Assembly: GCF_016461715.1 (NCBI RefSeq) | Contig: NZ_JAEMUI010000025.1 | Span: 1 to 64,000, forward strand | Length of the DNA: 64,000 bases | Reading direction: 5' to 3' | From: Marinomonas spartinae | Lineage (GTDB): Bacteria > Pseudomonadota > Gammaproteobacteria > Pseudomonadales > Marinomonadaceae | Shown here: piece after piece, positions 10,515 to 18,855 of the stretch | How positions within the stretch are numbered: the first letter of the stretch is position 1 | Layout: each line of letters opens with the position of its first letter | Translations under genes and position numbers: made by a program | The notes under the pieces: model-generated | What the model was told of the DNA's origin: nothing | Seen by the model: the letters and a program-made list of their open reading frames with translations, nothing else | The model's database searches: none

Positions 10515-10548
10515 CCCTGTTTAGGAAATTGCCCTTCTCTAAACAGGG
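10515..10548 (+). terminator. Inverted repeat after the DUF1460 gene
   Basis: A perfect 10-bp stem CCCTGTTTAG / CTAAACAGGG with a 14-nt loop and a weak following T-tract (ATTGCTCTCTT). Probably a terminator. Confidence 0.55.
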
Positions 10549-10587
10549 ATTGCTCTCTTATCTATTACACATGAATCATTTTGGTGG

Positions 10588-10795
10588 CTACTTCTTCCAA
10601 GGTGTATTTTTCCAGATTTGGCCCGCAATCTTATTTTGCTGCGTTGCTAAATTCTCATAAGCCTGACCGCTTGAATACACCACTGGTGTACCGCGCTCCG
10701 CCATGTCCTTACGGAATTGACCAACATTTTAAAAGGTTCAACTCGTCAGTAACGATTCGTTGCAGCACTTTATCCCACTATTGTGTGGTCCCTCG
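10588..10795 (-). pseudogene. C-terminal remnant of a TctC/Bug-type solute-binding protein
   Basis: Read leftward, one frame gives QFRKDMAERGTPVVY, then SGQAYENLATQQNKIAGQIW, then KNTPWKK and a stop at 10588-10590. The part just upstream, in a second frame, gives QWDKVLQRIVTDEL. Together they resemble the last 60 or so residues of a tripartite tricarboxylate transporter substrate-binding protein, joined across a frameshift and lacking everything upstream. This is inference from the look of the C-terminus. No tctA or tctB is nearby. Confidence 0.45.
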
Positions 10796-11095
10796 TAACG
10801 TCCTATTTTCAAAAAAACTTAACGGCACATCTAAGCTTTCTGTTATTTTAATTAATTGAAATATATACAATTTATTTGATAGATGCGGCTTATCAATTGG
10901 TTGTTAATATCGATTGGAATCGGTTATAAGAATACGTTATCTTTCTCTCAAAGACGGTTTCTGTGCCCCTTCTTTTCAGCGCCTTTTCTTCATTTCGCCT
11001 GCCTAGCAACCATACGGTTTTATTAAAAATCGATGGCTTGGTTATGGCGCTGTACAGAGATGGTCTAATGAATCAAACCTCTTCAGGAGTTAAGC
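10796..11095. other. Intergenic region upstream of the YdeP-type gene
   Basis: About 300 bases, AT-rich near 10820-10900, with no credible coding frame. It presumably carries the promoter of the oxidoreductase gene. AGGAG lies at 11084-11088, just before the start at 11096. Nothing else is recognised. Confidence 0.4.
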
Positions 11096-13423
11096 ATGAG
11101 TAACAGCGACAACATTAAAGAATACTCTGGCCCTGCGGCAGGCTGGGGAGCGTTAAAAGGCGTTACCAAAGCTTGGGTGAGCAGCAAAAAACCGATCAAA
11201 AACCTCAGAGCCATGCTGAAAACCAACCAAAATCATGGTTTTGATTGCCCGGGTTGTGCTTGGGGGGACGTACCAGAAAACCACATGGTGAAATTCTGTG
11301 AAAACGGCGCCAAGGCAGTTAATTGGGAATCCACAGGCCGCTTAGTGACACCTGAGTTTTTTGCGAAGCACTCTGTCGCGGATCTTCTTAAGCAAAGTGA
11401 TTATTGGCTTGAATATCAAGGCCGTATCACGCATCCAATGCGTTACGATGCGCAAACCGATCATTATGTTGCCGTCAGTTGGGACGACGCTTTTGAGTTG
11501 GTTGCGAAACATCTAAACGACCTAGAATCACCAAACCAAGCGGAGTTTTATACTTCTGGCCGCGCCTCCAACGAAGCCGCTTATATTTACCAGCTATTTG
11601 TTCGCGCGTTTGGCACCAATAACTTCCCTGACTGTTCTAACATGTGCCACGAAGCCAGCGGTCAAGGCATGAGCTCAACCATTGGGGTGGGCAAAGGCAC
11701 CGTGGTATTTGATGATTTTGCCAAGGCCGATGCCATTTTTGTGATAGGACAAAACCCCGGCACCAATCATCCGCGTATGCTGGAACCCCTTCGTGAAGCG
11801 GTAGAACGCGGCGCGCAAGTAGTGTGTTTTAACCCTCTTAAAGAGCGCGGGCTAGAACGTTTTCAGCATCCACAGCGCCCTTTTGAAATGCTAAGCAATG
11901 GCAATGAGCCAACCAATACCGCCTATTTCCGACCTGCATTGGGGGGCGATATGGCTGCCATGCGAGGTATTGCGAAGTTCTTATTGCAATGGGAAAGAGA
12001 AGCGCAAGCGGCTGGCAAAGCCCCCATTTTTGATCATGATTTTCTTCAGCAACATACCACGGGGTTGGATGCCTACCTTGCAGAGGTTGATGCCACCTCT
12101 TGGGCACACATTGTTGAACAGTCTGGATTGAGTGTTAACGACATACAGCTCGCTGCCGATATGTATGTCCGCGCTGAACGCGTGATTATGTGTTGGGCAA
12201 TGGGCGTGACACAACACAAGCATTCCGTTCCGACGGTTCAAGAAATCGTTAACCTGCAATTATTGCGTGGCAATGTGGGCAAGCCTGGGGCCGGGTTATC
12301 TCCTGTTCGAGGCCACAGTAATGTTCAAGGTGACCGTACCATGGGCATCGATGAGCAACCACCGGAGTGGTTTTTAGACGCTATTGAGCAACGCTTTCAA
12401 TTTAAGGTGCCCCGTCAGCACGGTCATAATGCGGTTCAGGCGATTCAAGCCATGGAAGAAAAGCGTGCTAAGGTCTTTATTGGCCTTGGTGGCAACTTTG
12501 CCCAGGCAACGCCCGATTCTCATCGAACCCATGCGGCCATGAAAAACTGCGATCTTACCGTTCAAATCAGTACCAAGCTCAATCGTTCCCATTTAATTAC
12601 GGGCAAGGATGCATTGATTCTCCCATGTTTAGGTCGCACCGAGATTGACCGTCAAGCAGATGGGCAACAAGGCATTACCGTTGAAGACACTTTTTCTATG
12701 GTGCATATCTCTTTTGGTCAACTAAAACCTTGCTCAAAAGAACTGCGTTCTGAACCCGCTATTTTAGCGGGGATAGCGAAGGCCACCTTAGGAAACCATC
12801 CCGTCGATTGGGAAGATCTGATTGCCGATTACAGCCGAATTCGCGACCTTATCGAAGACACCATTCCAGGCTTTAAGGACTTCAATAAAAGCCTGCAACA
12901 ACCTGGCGGCTTTTATTTAGACAATGCCGCAGCAACGCGTCAGTGGCATACGCCAACAGGCAAAGCGCAATTTGCCGCCGCCCCATTGCCAAAACAACTG
13001 ATAAACCAAGCCGTGACGGACAAAGGTGAAAAGCCAGACCTTATATTGCAAACACTACGCTCTCACGATCAATACAACACGACTTTATACGGACTTGATG
13101 ATCGTTACCGTGGCGTCTTTGGTATGCGAGAGGTACTGTTTGTGAATGCTGAAGAAATTCGTCGCTTAGGTTTTCAGTCCGGCGATAAAGTCGACATGAT
13201 TTCTCTTTGGGAAGACGGAGTAGAACGCAAAGTAAAAGGCTTTGAATTGGTGGCATACGACATGCCAACCGGCCAAGCGGCGGCCTACTACCCAGAAACC
13301 AACCCATTGGTTCCGCTTGAAAGCTATGGCGATGGTACCTTTACGCCGACTTCAAAGTTTATTGCCATTAAACTACAGAAGTCTGAGCCAGATAACCTAA
13401 TTGCCTCATACAAAAGTCACTGA
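11096..13423 (+). CDS. YdeP/FdhF-type molybdopterin oxidoreductase
   Basis: A 775-residue member of the formate-dehydrogenase-alpha-like YdeP family, cytoplasmic and with no Tat signal visible. FDCPGCAWGD near residue 49 holds two cysteines and CSNMCHEASGQG near 180 is the cofactor-pocket region. VIGQNPGTNHPRM, GGNFAQATPD and a C-terminal dinucleotide-binding domain (from about 640) complete the bis-MGD scaffold. In E. coli, YdeP is linked to acid resistance, but its substrate is unknown. It converges with a LysR gene and overlaps its 3' end by 7 bases. No fdhD or other partner subunit is nearby. Confidence 0.88.
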   Translation: MSNSDNIKEYSGPAAGWGALKGVTKAWVSSKKPIKNLRAMLKTNQNHGFDCPGCAWGDVPENHMVKFCENGAKAVNWESTGRLVTPEFFAKHSVADLLKQSDYWLEYQGRITHPMRYDAQTDHYVAVSWDDAFELVAKHLNDLESPNQAEFYTSGRASNEAAYIYQLFVRAFGTNNFPDCSNMCHEASGQGMSSTIGVGKGTVVFDDFAKADAIFVIGQNPGTNHPRMLEPLREAVERGAQVVCFNPLKERGLERFQHPQRPFEMLSNGNEPTNTAYFRPALGGDMAAMRGIAKFLLQWEREAQAAGKAPIFDHDFLQQHTTGLDAYLAEVDATSWAHIVEQSGLSVNDIQLAADMYVRAERVIMCWAMGVTQHKHSVPTVQEIVNLQLLRGNVGKPGAGLSPVRGHSNVQGDRTMGIDEQPPEWFLDAIEQRFQFKVPRQHGHNAVQAIQAMEEKRAKVFIGLGGNFAQATPDSHRTHAAMKNCDLTVQISTKLNRSHLITGKDALILPCLGRTEIDRQADGQQGITVEDTFSMVHISFGQLKPCSKELRSEPAILAGIAKATLGNHPVDWEDLIADYSRIRDLIEDTIPGFKDFNKSLQQPGGFYLDNAAATRQWHTPTGKAQFAAAPLPKQLINQAVTDKGEKPDLILQTLRSHDQYNTTLYGLDDRYRGVFGMREVLFVNAEEIRRLGFQSGDKVDMISLWEDGVERKVKGFELVAYDMPTGQAAAYYPETNPLVPLESYGDGTFTPTSKFIAIKLQKSEPDNLIASYKSH

Positions 13424-14328
13424 GAGTCGTGATCAAGTAGAGGTTGCTGGGTAAAGAGTTCCGTCGCCTCTTTAAAACACTGTTCTGCAAGGGCAGATCT
13501 TGGCACGGATTTGCGAATAATCAGCCCGATTTGTGAAGGAGAAAGGCCATTTTTTATGGGCTTTAATTTAAGATTGTCACTTAACGCTTCAATGCCTTCT
13601 TCCATCGGCATAATTGTGCAACATAATCCGGATGCCACTGCCTGAATAAGGTGATAACTGGAGTTGCTCTCAAGAATCACATTGGCCGTTAAGTGCAGAT
13701 TGCGTAGGATATGGGTGATGGATTGACGAAAGCTCATTGTCGCATCCAGAAGACCCAGCGGCTTTTCTATCACTTCTTCCCATTCAACCTCTTCACTGTC
13801 AAATTGAAAAAACTCACCGGAATACATAAGGCCCATTTGGGTGATGCCAAGATCAATGATATCGAACTGCCCTTGATCCACTTCATCAATATAACAAATA
13901 CCGAGATCCAATTGATTGCGCATCAGCTGATCGATGATTGCCTCTGAACTAAGCGATGAGAGCGAATAGGTCAGTTCTGGATAACGCTGAGACAAAGGCT
14001 TTAGCAAACGAGTGGGATCAAAACAGGAAAGAGGCACCATACCAATGGATAAATTACCAACCAATTTCCCTCGACAATTTGCGGCTTCTGCCAATAAACC
14101 ATCGTGTGTGGCTAACAGCGTTTTTGCCCAAGCTAGAATGCGCAGACCAGGTTCTGAAAAACCTTCAAATCGGTGGCCTCGAATCACCAACTCCAACCCC
14201 AATTCATCCTCTAAATTACTGATTCTCATGGATAACGTCGGCTGTGTGACATGACAAAGTTCAGCCGCTTTCCCAAAATGTCTGGTTTGCTCAAGGGCTA
14301 ATAAAAACTTCAGTTGCTTAATGTCCAT
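13417..14328 (-). CDS. LysR-family transcriptional regulator
   Basis: 303 residues with an N-terminal winged HTH (FLLALEQTRHFGKAAELCHVTQPTLSMRISNLEDELG, split here as residues about 9-45) and a periplasmic-binding-like effector domain from about 90. The HTH start MDIKQLKFLLALE is typical. The gene converges on the YdeP-type oxidoreductase and overlaps it by 7 bases. Similar LysR genes often sit beside ydeP-like genes, so a regulatory link is plausible but not shown. Effector unknown. Confidence 0.87.
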   Translation of the reverse strand: MDIKQLKFLLALEQTRHFGKAAELCHVTQPTLSMRISNLEDELGLELVIRGHRFEGFSEPGLRILAWAKTLLATHDGLLAEAANCRGKLVGNLSIGMVPLSCFDPTRLLKPLSQRYPELTYSLSSLSSEAIIDQLMRNQLDLGICYIDEVDQGQFDIIDLGITQMGLMYSGEFFQFDSEEVEWEEVIEKPLGLLDATMSFRQSITHILRNLHLTANVILESNSSYHLIQAVASGLCCTIMPMEEGIEALSDNLKLKPIKNGLSPSQIGLIIRKSVPRSALAEQCFKEATELFTQQPLLDHDSQ

Positions 14329-14672
14329 GCGTCAACTCTGCTGGGGGAGGAAAGGTATATTATTACCGCGTTGGCTAAGCAAGTAAATTCATGGAAAGGA
14401 CAGCCAGTACGCGACAAAGAGCAAAGAATCAACGCCTCGATCTTCGCCCATCAAGACTGTATTTTACGCATATTTTACGTTCCTTTTACTTATTTTTTTC
14501 CATATTTAACAAATACTTATCAACCATTTTCCTTGCGAGAATACCTAACCATAGAATGCAGCCTAAAGCAGTGATTCATAAGGAGTAACAACTTACGATT
14601 GAAATAAATGGACACCTTTTGTTAGACAAAAAAACATTCCTCAAAATAATAAAATGTATGTAGGTATCTCAT
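14329..14672. other. Divergent intergenic region, nothing recognised
   Basis: 344 bases between the LysR gene (leftward) and the chemoreceptor (rightward). It has short open frames only, none with a family resemblance. No clear sigma-28 box for the chemoreceptor was found by eye. Confidence 0.4.
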
Positions 14673-16565
14673 ATGTTGGCTAATCTTAGCTTCCGCTCCA
14701 AACTCATCTGCTTGTTATCAGCTACAATCATTGGTTTTATTGTTGTTACAACCGTCGCATTGTATGGCATTAATACACAAAATAATGCCTCTCAACGTTT
14801 CGAAGTCCTCACAGGTATCAACAAAAATTTAGATTCTCTTGTTATTACACTACTGCAACAGTATAAGCAGATAGATAATCTCAACGATAATTCATACAAA
14901 GGCTTCTTAGAAGGCGTAGAAAAAGAATATAAATCAGCCTCCTCTGAACTCTCGTTTGATATAAATCGCGCTTCTTCACCTACTACTAAATCCTTACTGG
15001 GCAAAGTAAAAAGTGCTTTTACTGATTACAACAGCGCGCTACTGGCATTGATTGAACAAAAAAAATTGGTCGGTTTTAATGGTGATTCGGGGATCAAAGG
15101 TGATGTTTCAACCAATGAGCAGACACTAACGACTGACATGTCGTTTCTTAGCCTCATACAAGATTTTTTACCTGTGAAAGAAGCGGAAAAAAACTTTATG
15201 TTTGAACCAACCGCAGCCCACAGAGCCGACTTCCTCAGTAAATTTACTAAATTCGACAAACGTGTCGACGATTTTGGCTTAAAAGAGCGATTTAATGATC
15301 AAATCCAAGCCTACATCAATTCCGTCAATGCCTTTGATCAAGCCAATAATAAGCTCAACCAACTCCAAGCAGCGTATGAAAAAAACAGCACATTGCTTAA
15401 TAACTCAAGACTGAATGCGGCAAAATTCCTTCAAAATGCGGTTTCTAACGCCCGAGATAAAGCCGACACCAGTTCGCAACAAGCCGAAATGCTGTTAATT
15501 ATTGTCAGTATTGGGGTCGCCGTTTCATCAGGGCTACTGCTACTTGGCATTGGTCGCAGTGTGAATACAACCCTAAACCAAATCATTCGAGATCTAGCCA
15601 AAGTGAAAAGCGGGGATCTTACCGCTCAATTACCCATCAATACAAAGCGCAATGACGAATTTGATTCACTTTGTGGCTCGGTGAATGAAATGACCGATGG
15701 CCTTGGCTCCGTCATTGGAGAGGTGGTTGACACTTCCGCAGAAGTAGCGACCATGATAACGGAACTCAATGACTCCATTAAAAACATTGCGGGCAGTAAC
15801 CGCTCCGTCAGCGAACAAACCAACTCCCTTGCCGCTGCAACGGAAGAAATCTCCACCACAATCCGCAGTATTTCCAATACCACTGAGGAACTCAGTGCCC
15901 AGGCTAAAAATACTTACGACTCCGCTAAGATAGGGGCCAATACAATCAAGTCAACAATATCGAATTTGGCCAATACCATTTCGATTGTTAACGACACGAG
16001 CGTCCAGCTGAACGAACTCGGAAAGCTCTCTAAAGACATCGACAATGTCATCGGCATGATCAATGATCTGGCGAACCAAACCAACCTACTCGCACTGAAC
16101 GCCGCCATTGAAGCCGCACGGGCAGGCGAAGCGGGTCGAGGCTTCTCGGTGGTAGCAGATGAAGTGCGCTCCTTGGCGGAAAAAACAGTTGAAGCAACGT
16201 CCAGCATTACGGATATTGTAAACACCATCCAAAGCTCCACACAATCGGCCATTGCCACCATGGAAAGTGGACAAGAAAGCCTACATGCCATTGAAGAATT
16301 GAGCGGAAAAGCCGAAGAGGCTATTCAAGAGATTGAAAGAAATGCTCAAACTAGCTCCCATTCTTCTATTGATATGGCACGATCCGTTCAAGAGGTTGCG
16401 AAAACCGCCGTGCATATGAGCGAGGAAATGGATCGTATTGCTCAGCAGTTACAACGCGACAACAGCTACATAGTCAATATTGAAGGCAACACACGGGAAA
16501 TTCATGGCCATGTCGCTAACTTAGACAACAAAACTCGTGTTTTCACGACGAAGAAAAGCCGCTAA
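14673..16565 (+). CDS. Methyl-accepting chemotaxis protein
   Basis: A 630-residue transmembrane chemoreceptor. TM1 covers about residues 9-30. A largely helical periplasmic region of about 240 residues contains [20 protein letters not shown], similar to the EKNF motif of HBM (helical bimodular) sensors. TM2 lies at about 270-292. A HAMP domain follows to about 345 and then a signalling domain with the conserved hairpin tip ([20 protein letters not shown], then [18 protein letters not shown] near 490). HBM domains sense small organic acids in characterised cases; here the ligand is unknown. No CheB/CheR pentapeptide is seen at the C-terminus. Confidence 0.92.
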   Translation: MLANLSFRSKLICLLSATIIGFIVVTTVALYGINTQNNASQRFEVLTGINKNLDSLVITLLQQYKQIDNLNDNSYKGFLEGVEKEYKSASSELSFDINRASSPTTKSLLGKVKSAFTDYNSALLALIEQKKLVGFNGDSGIKGDVSTNEQTLTTDMSFLSLIQDFLPVKEAEKNFMFEPTAAHRADFLSKFTKFDKRVDDFGLKERFNDQIQAYINSVNAFDQANNKLNQLQAAYEKNSTLLNNSRLNAAKFLQNAVSNARDKADTSSQQAEMLLIIVSIGVAVSSGLLLLGIGRSVNTTLNQIIRDLAKVKSGDLTAQLPINTKRNDEFDSLCGSVNEMTDGLGSVIGEVVDTSAEVATMITELNDSIKNIAGSNRSVSEQTNSLAAATEEISTTIRSISNTTEELSAQAKNTYDSAKIGANTIKSTISNLANTISIVNDTSVQLNELGKLSKDIDNVIGMINDLANQTNLLALNAAIEAARAGEAGRGFSVVADEVRSLAEKTVEATSSITDIVNTIQSSTQSAIATMESGQESLHAIEELSGKAEEAIQEIERNAQTSSHSSIDMARSVQEVAKTAVHMSEEMDRIAQQLQRDNSYIVNIEGNTREIHGHVANLDNKTRVFTTKKSR

Positions 16566-16618
16566 ATATCTCTCATTGATGGAAGCACGCAAGACTAAAC
16601 AGTCATGCAGCGCTTAAT

Positions 16619-16677
16619 AGGACACACATGTTAAGAGCCTTGAAAACACTGGTTCTTTAAAGTGTGTCCTTTAAATT
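16619..16677 (+). terminator. Two-stem hairpin after the chemoreceptor
   Basis: Outer stem AGGACACAC (16619-16627) with GTGTGTCCT (16662-16670), and inner stem AAGAGCC with GGTTCTT (one G-U pair). TTAAATTT follows. It may terminate the chemoreceptor mRNA; the T-tract is imperfect. Confidence 0.4.
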
Positions 16678-16684
16678 TCTTACT

Positions 16685-16780
16685 TCAGAACACATCATAG
16701 AACTACTATCCACCCTAGATAAGCTAGGTGTAATCAGGCGTAGCTCAAACAAAGCCAAAAATGAAGAAAAAACACCATAA
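16685..16780 (+). pseudogene. Unidentified open-frame remnant beside the island
   Basis: A 32-codon open stretch reading SEHIIELLSTLDKLGVIRR then SSNKAKNEEKTP, ending in TAA at 16778, with no start codon nearby. It has protein-like amphipathic composition and could be the tail of a lost gene just outside the left repeat of the tRNA-Arg island. No family is recognised. Confidence 0.25.
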
Positions 16781-16799
16781 ATCAAAGACTTGAATTTAT

Positions 16800-16830
16800 T
16801 AAAATGGTACGCCCGAGAGGATTTGGACCT
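16800..16830. repeat. attL-like direct repeat of the tRNA-Arg 3' end
   Basis: 31 bases that repeat 19844-19874 with one mismatch (G/A at 16826 vs 19870). It duplicates the CCA end, the 3' acceptor strand and part of the T-arm of tRNA-Arg, but the rest of the tRNA is absent here. This is the signature of tyrosine-integrase insertion at a tRNA 3' end. Confidence 0.8.
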
Positions 16831-17121
16831 TTTTAAAGACGCCAGTAGCCGGTAGTGAGCAACAGTGAGCTGTAACCAACATTATTAAGGAGCTACGGTT
16901 TACCTAGATGCTCATTACGGCTCTTTGTTACTCCATTTTGGAGTCACGATGTAGGCAGTATTTTCTTTAACATAAGCCCCCCTTCTCAGCTATCAAAGAC
17001 CAAACTGAGCTTAAAATAACAAATATATTTGATTTTTTTTCGAATATTTCGAATAATAAAATCATGTTAATACGATTAAAATAAATTGTTCAAAGTGGTA
17101 CTAAGAACTTGGAGAAATCAA
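16831..17121. other. Island left end and TA-operon promoter region
   Basis: 291 bases with no gene. Just upstream of the HTH gene, at 17039-17053, TTCGAA occurs twice separated by TAT, giving a near-palindrome that could be an autoregulatory operator. The region around it is very AT-rich. GGAG at 17111-17114 is the ribosome binding site of the HTH gene. Confidence 0.35.
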
Positions 17122-17574
17122 ATGAATACATCTATACGTATTCCTAGTCAAGAAGAAGCGGCTCTAGCCAAGCTATGCAGCCAAGAACTAGCAGGAGTTT
17201 TGGCAACTAATGGAGACGAACAGAGCTTTTCTTTTACTGATAAACTAGGCAATACTCATGCATTAACACTACCCAAACCTGCACTTACTCTTTTCATTGA
17301 GGTGCTTACCCAGCTAGGCGAAGGCAATATCGTACAAATAACCCCAATACATGCTGAACTTACAACTCAACAAGCGGCAGATATGTTAAACATGTCTCGC
17401 CCTACTTTTATTAGGCTTTTAGATGAAAAAATCATCCCTTTTTCTAGGACTGGAAACCGTAGAAAAGTCTCGTATTCGGATGTAATGAAGTACAAAGAAG
17501 AGCTGCTAGCTAATAGACTCGCAAGCCTAGAAGAACTATCCGCTCTCGATCAAGAAAGCGATATGGGATACTAA
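17122..17574 (+). CDS. Excisionase-family HTH protein, probable antitoxin
   Basis: 150 residues from the ATG at 17122, which has GGAG 7 nt upstream; the frame opens earlier at a TTG (17086) without such a site. Residues about 78-127 form a MerR/excisionase-type winged HTH: LTTQQAADMLNMSRPTFIRL, then a wing with RTGNRRKVSYSDVMKY. The N-terminal 75 residues are not recognised. It overlaps the PIN-domain gene by one base (TAATG). This arrangement is a known type II toxin-antitoxin layout in which the excisionase-like protein is the antitoxin. An excisionase role for the lost element is the alternative, but the coupling favours antitoxin. Confidence 0.8.
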   Translation: MNTSIRIPSQEEAALAKLCSQELAGVLATNGDEQSFSFTDKLGNTHALTLPKPALTLFIEVLTQLGEGNIVQITPIHAELTTQQAADMLNMSRPTFIRLLDEKIIPFSRTGNRRKVSYSDVMKYKEELLANRLASLEELSALDQESDMGY

Positions 17575-18143
17575 TGCGAACATATACCGTTATTCTTGAT
17601 GCCTGTGTTCTTTATCCTGCTCCATTAAGGAGCTATTTAATGTATTTAGCCAGTACAGGACTGTTTATTGCCCGCTGGTCAGATGAGATACATGATGAAT
17701 GGATAAGGAACCTGCTCAAAAATGATCCGGATAGAGACCCTAAAGCTTTGCAACGTACAAGGGAGCTAATGGATGCCAATGTACCTGATGCATTAGTCTA
17801 TGGTTATGAAGGTTTAATTGAAGGGCTAGACCTGCCTGATGAGGGTGATAGACATGTTCTTGCTGCAGCAATACAAGGACATGCTGAAGGGATCATCACG
17901 TTTAATTTAAAGGATTTCCCAAATGACACCCTATCTAAATTTGGAATAAGTGCTATACATCCAGACGAATTTTTGAACGATATGTTCGAGCTAGATCCGG
18001 CAGCTTGCTTACTAGCAGCTCAACGACATAAAAACTCTCTTAAAAAACCACCATTTTCAACAGACGAGTACTTAAACGCCCTTCTTAAACAGAAACTTCC
18101 ATCATTTGTTAGTCACTTATGTAAGATGTCATTTACAATTTAG
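17574..18143 (+). CDS. PIN-domain ribonuclease, probable toxin
   Basis: 189 residues with a PIN fold. The acidic metal-binding set is visible as D9 in VILDACVLYP, E38 in WSDEIHDEW, D92 in PDEGDRHVLAAA, and N111/D114 in ITFNLKDFP. The DACVLYPAPLR start is characteristic of the large PIN subfamily paired with excisionase-like antitoxins. VapC-type relatives cut tRNA or rRNA; the target here is unknown. It is coupled to the upstream HTH gene through TAATG. It is complete by length, with all acidic positions retained, so it is likely functional. Confidence 0.82.
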   Translation: MRTYTVILDACVLYPAPLRSYLMYLASTGLFIARWSDEIHDEWIRNLLKNDPDRDPKALQRTRELMDANVPDALVYGYEGLIEGLDLPDEGDRHVLAAAIQGHAEGIITFNLKDFPNDTLSKFGISAIHPDEFLNDMFELDPAACLLAAQRHKNSLKKPPFSTDEYLNALLKQKLPSFVSHLCKMSFTI

Positions 18144-18314
18144 AACCTGCACGCGTCGAGATGGGATATTCATTAGACCATGAACACCCGTTATCGACTT
18201 TCTGGCTTCGTCAGAGATTAATCCTCTAAGAGTAAATCATCTCACCATCTGAAACTCGTGCCATCGTCGAAATAGACCGTTTGTTTGTGATGATATCCCG
18301 CGCTTGAGATGGAC
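18144..18314. other. Gene-poor island segment
   Basis: About 170 bases downstream of the PIN gene with only short frames and frequent stops. No recognisable fragment was found. Confidence 0.3.
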
Positions 18315-18357
18315 TAAGACATATATGGACAGCACCGGAGCGTCCATATATGTCTTA
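18315..18357. repeat. Perfect 16-bp inverted repeat
   Basis: TAAGACATATATGGAC (18315-18330) and its exact complement GTCCATATATGTCTTA (18342-18357), separated by 11 bases. It ends exactly where integrase-like coding sequence begins. It could be a terminator-like hairpin, or the trace of a rearrangement or insertion junction. Confidence 0.7.
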
Positions 18358-18366
18358 TTAATCGGT

Positions 18367-18485
18367 GCCAAAAAATTCTTGGTCATTCTACAATCATAAT
18401 GACAATGAGGTATGCTCATTTAGCGCCAGAGCATTTAAAAGATGCTATGAAGTTTAATCCGATAAACAACTACAAGGGTATTTGA
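18367..18485 (+). pseudogene. C-terminal remnant of a tyrosine integrase (copy 1)
   Basis: An open frame reads CQKILGHSTIIMTMRYAHLA, then PEHLKDAMKFNP and a few more residues to a TGA at 18483-18485. LGHSTI.MTMRYAHLAPEHL is the C-terminal box II of phage-type tyrosine recombinases and includes the catalytic His of LGHS and the catalytic Tyr of RYAH. Everything upstream (catalytic Arg, core-binding domain) is missing. The match stops at the 16-bp hairpin. Confidence 0.8.
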
Positions 18486-18555
18486 TAGAATTGCCTTGAA
18501 TGCTTAGGTAACAGGGACAAACAATGTTTTGCGAGACCCCATATTAAATACCTAG

Positions 18556-18627
18556 CTATATGCTCACTTAGCTCCAGAACATTTACAATAAGCTGTAAGA
18601 CTCAACCCTTTGAGCAAAACTAAATAA
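18556..18627 (+). pseudogene. C-terminal remnant of a second tyrosine integrase
   Basis: The frame reads LYAHLAPEHLQ, then a stop (TAA), then AVRLNPLSKTK and TAA at 18625-18627. This is the same region as copy 1 (catalytic Tyr onward) but with a different tail sequence and an in-frame stop. It is therefore a diverged second integrase relic, not a recent duplicate. Confidence 0.7.
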
Positions 18628-18855
18628 CTAAGTTAGACGCATCATGAAAGCACAAGTATAAGAATTATGAGTGAATCACATAGAGTAGCCAAATCAAGAG
18701 ATCACTAAAGGGCTAAATCAGAATGGCATTACCAAGGCTAGCAGCTATTACTCGAAATTGAGTGCGCATATTCCACATCTAGTGTAGAAATTTCGATAAT
18801 CCAAAGGACGCACTATTTTGTGTAAAACCTAAAAAAAATTAATTTCAAAACTAAA
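18628..18855. other. Gene-poor island segment
   Basis: About 230 bases with no intact gene. A short stretch near 18712-18775 reads LNQNGITKASSYYSKLSAH before stops; I cannot place it in a family. Confidence 0.3.
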
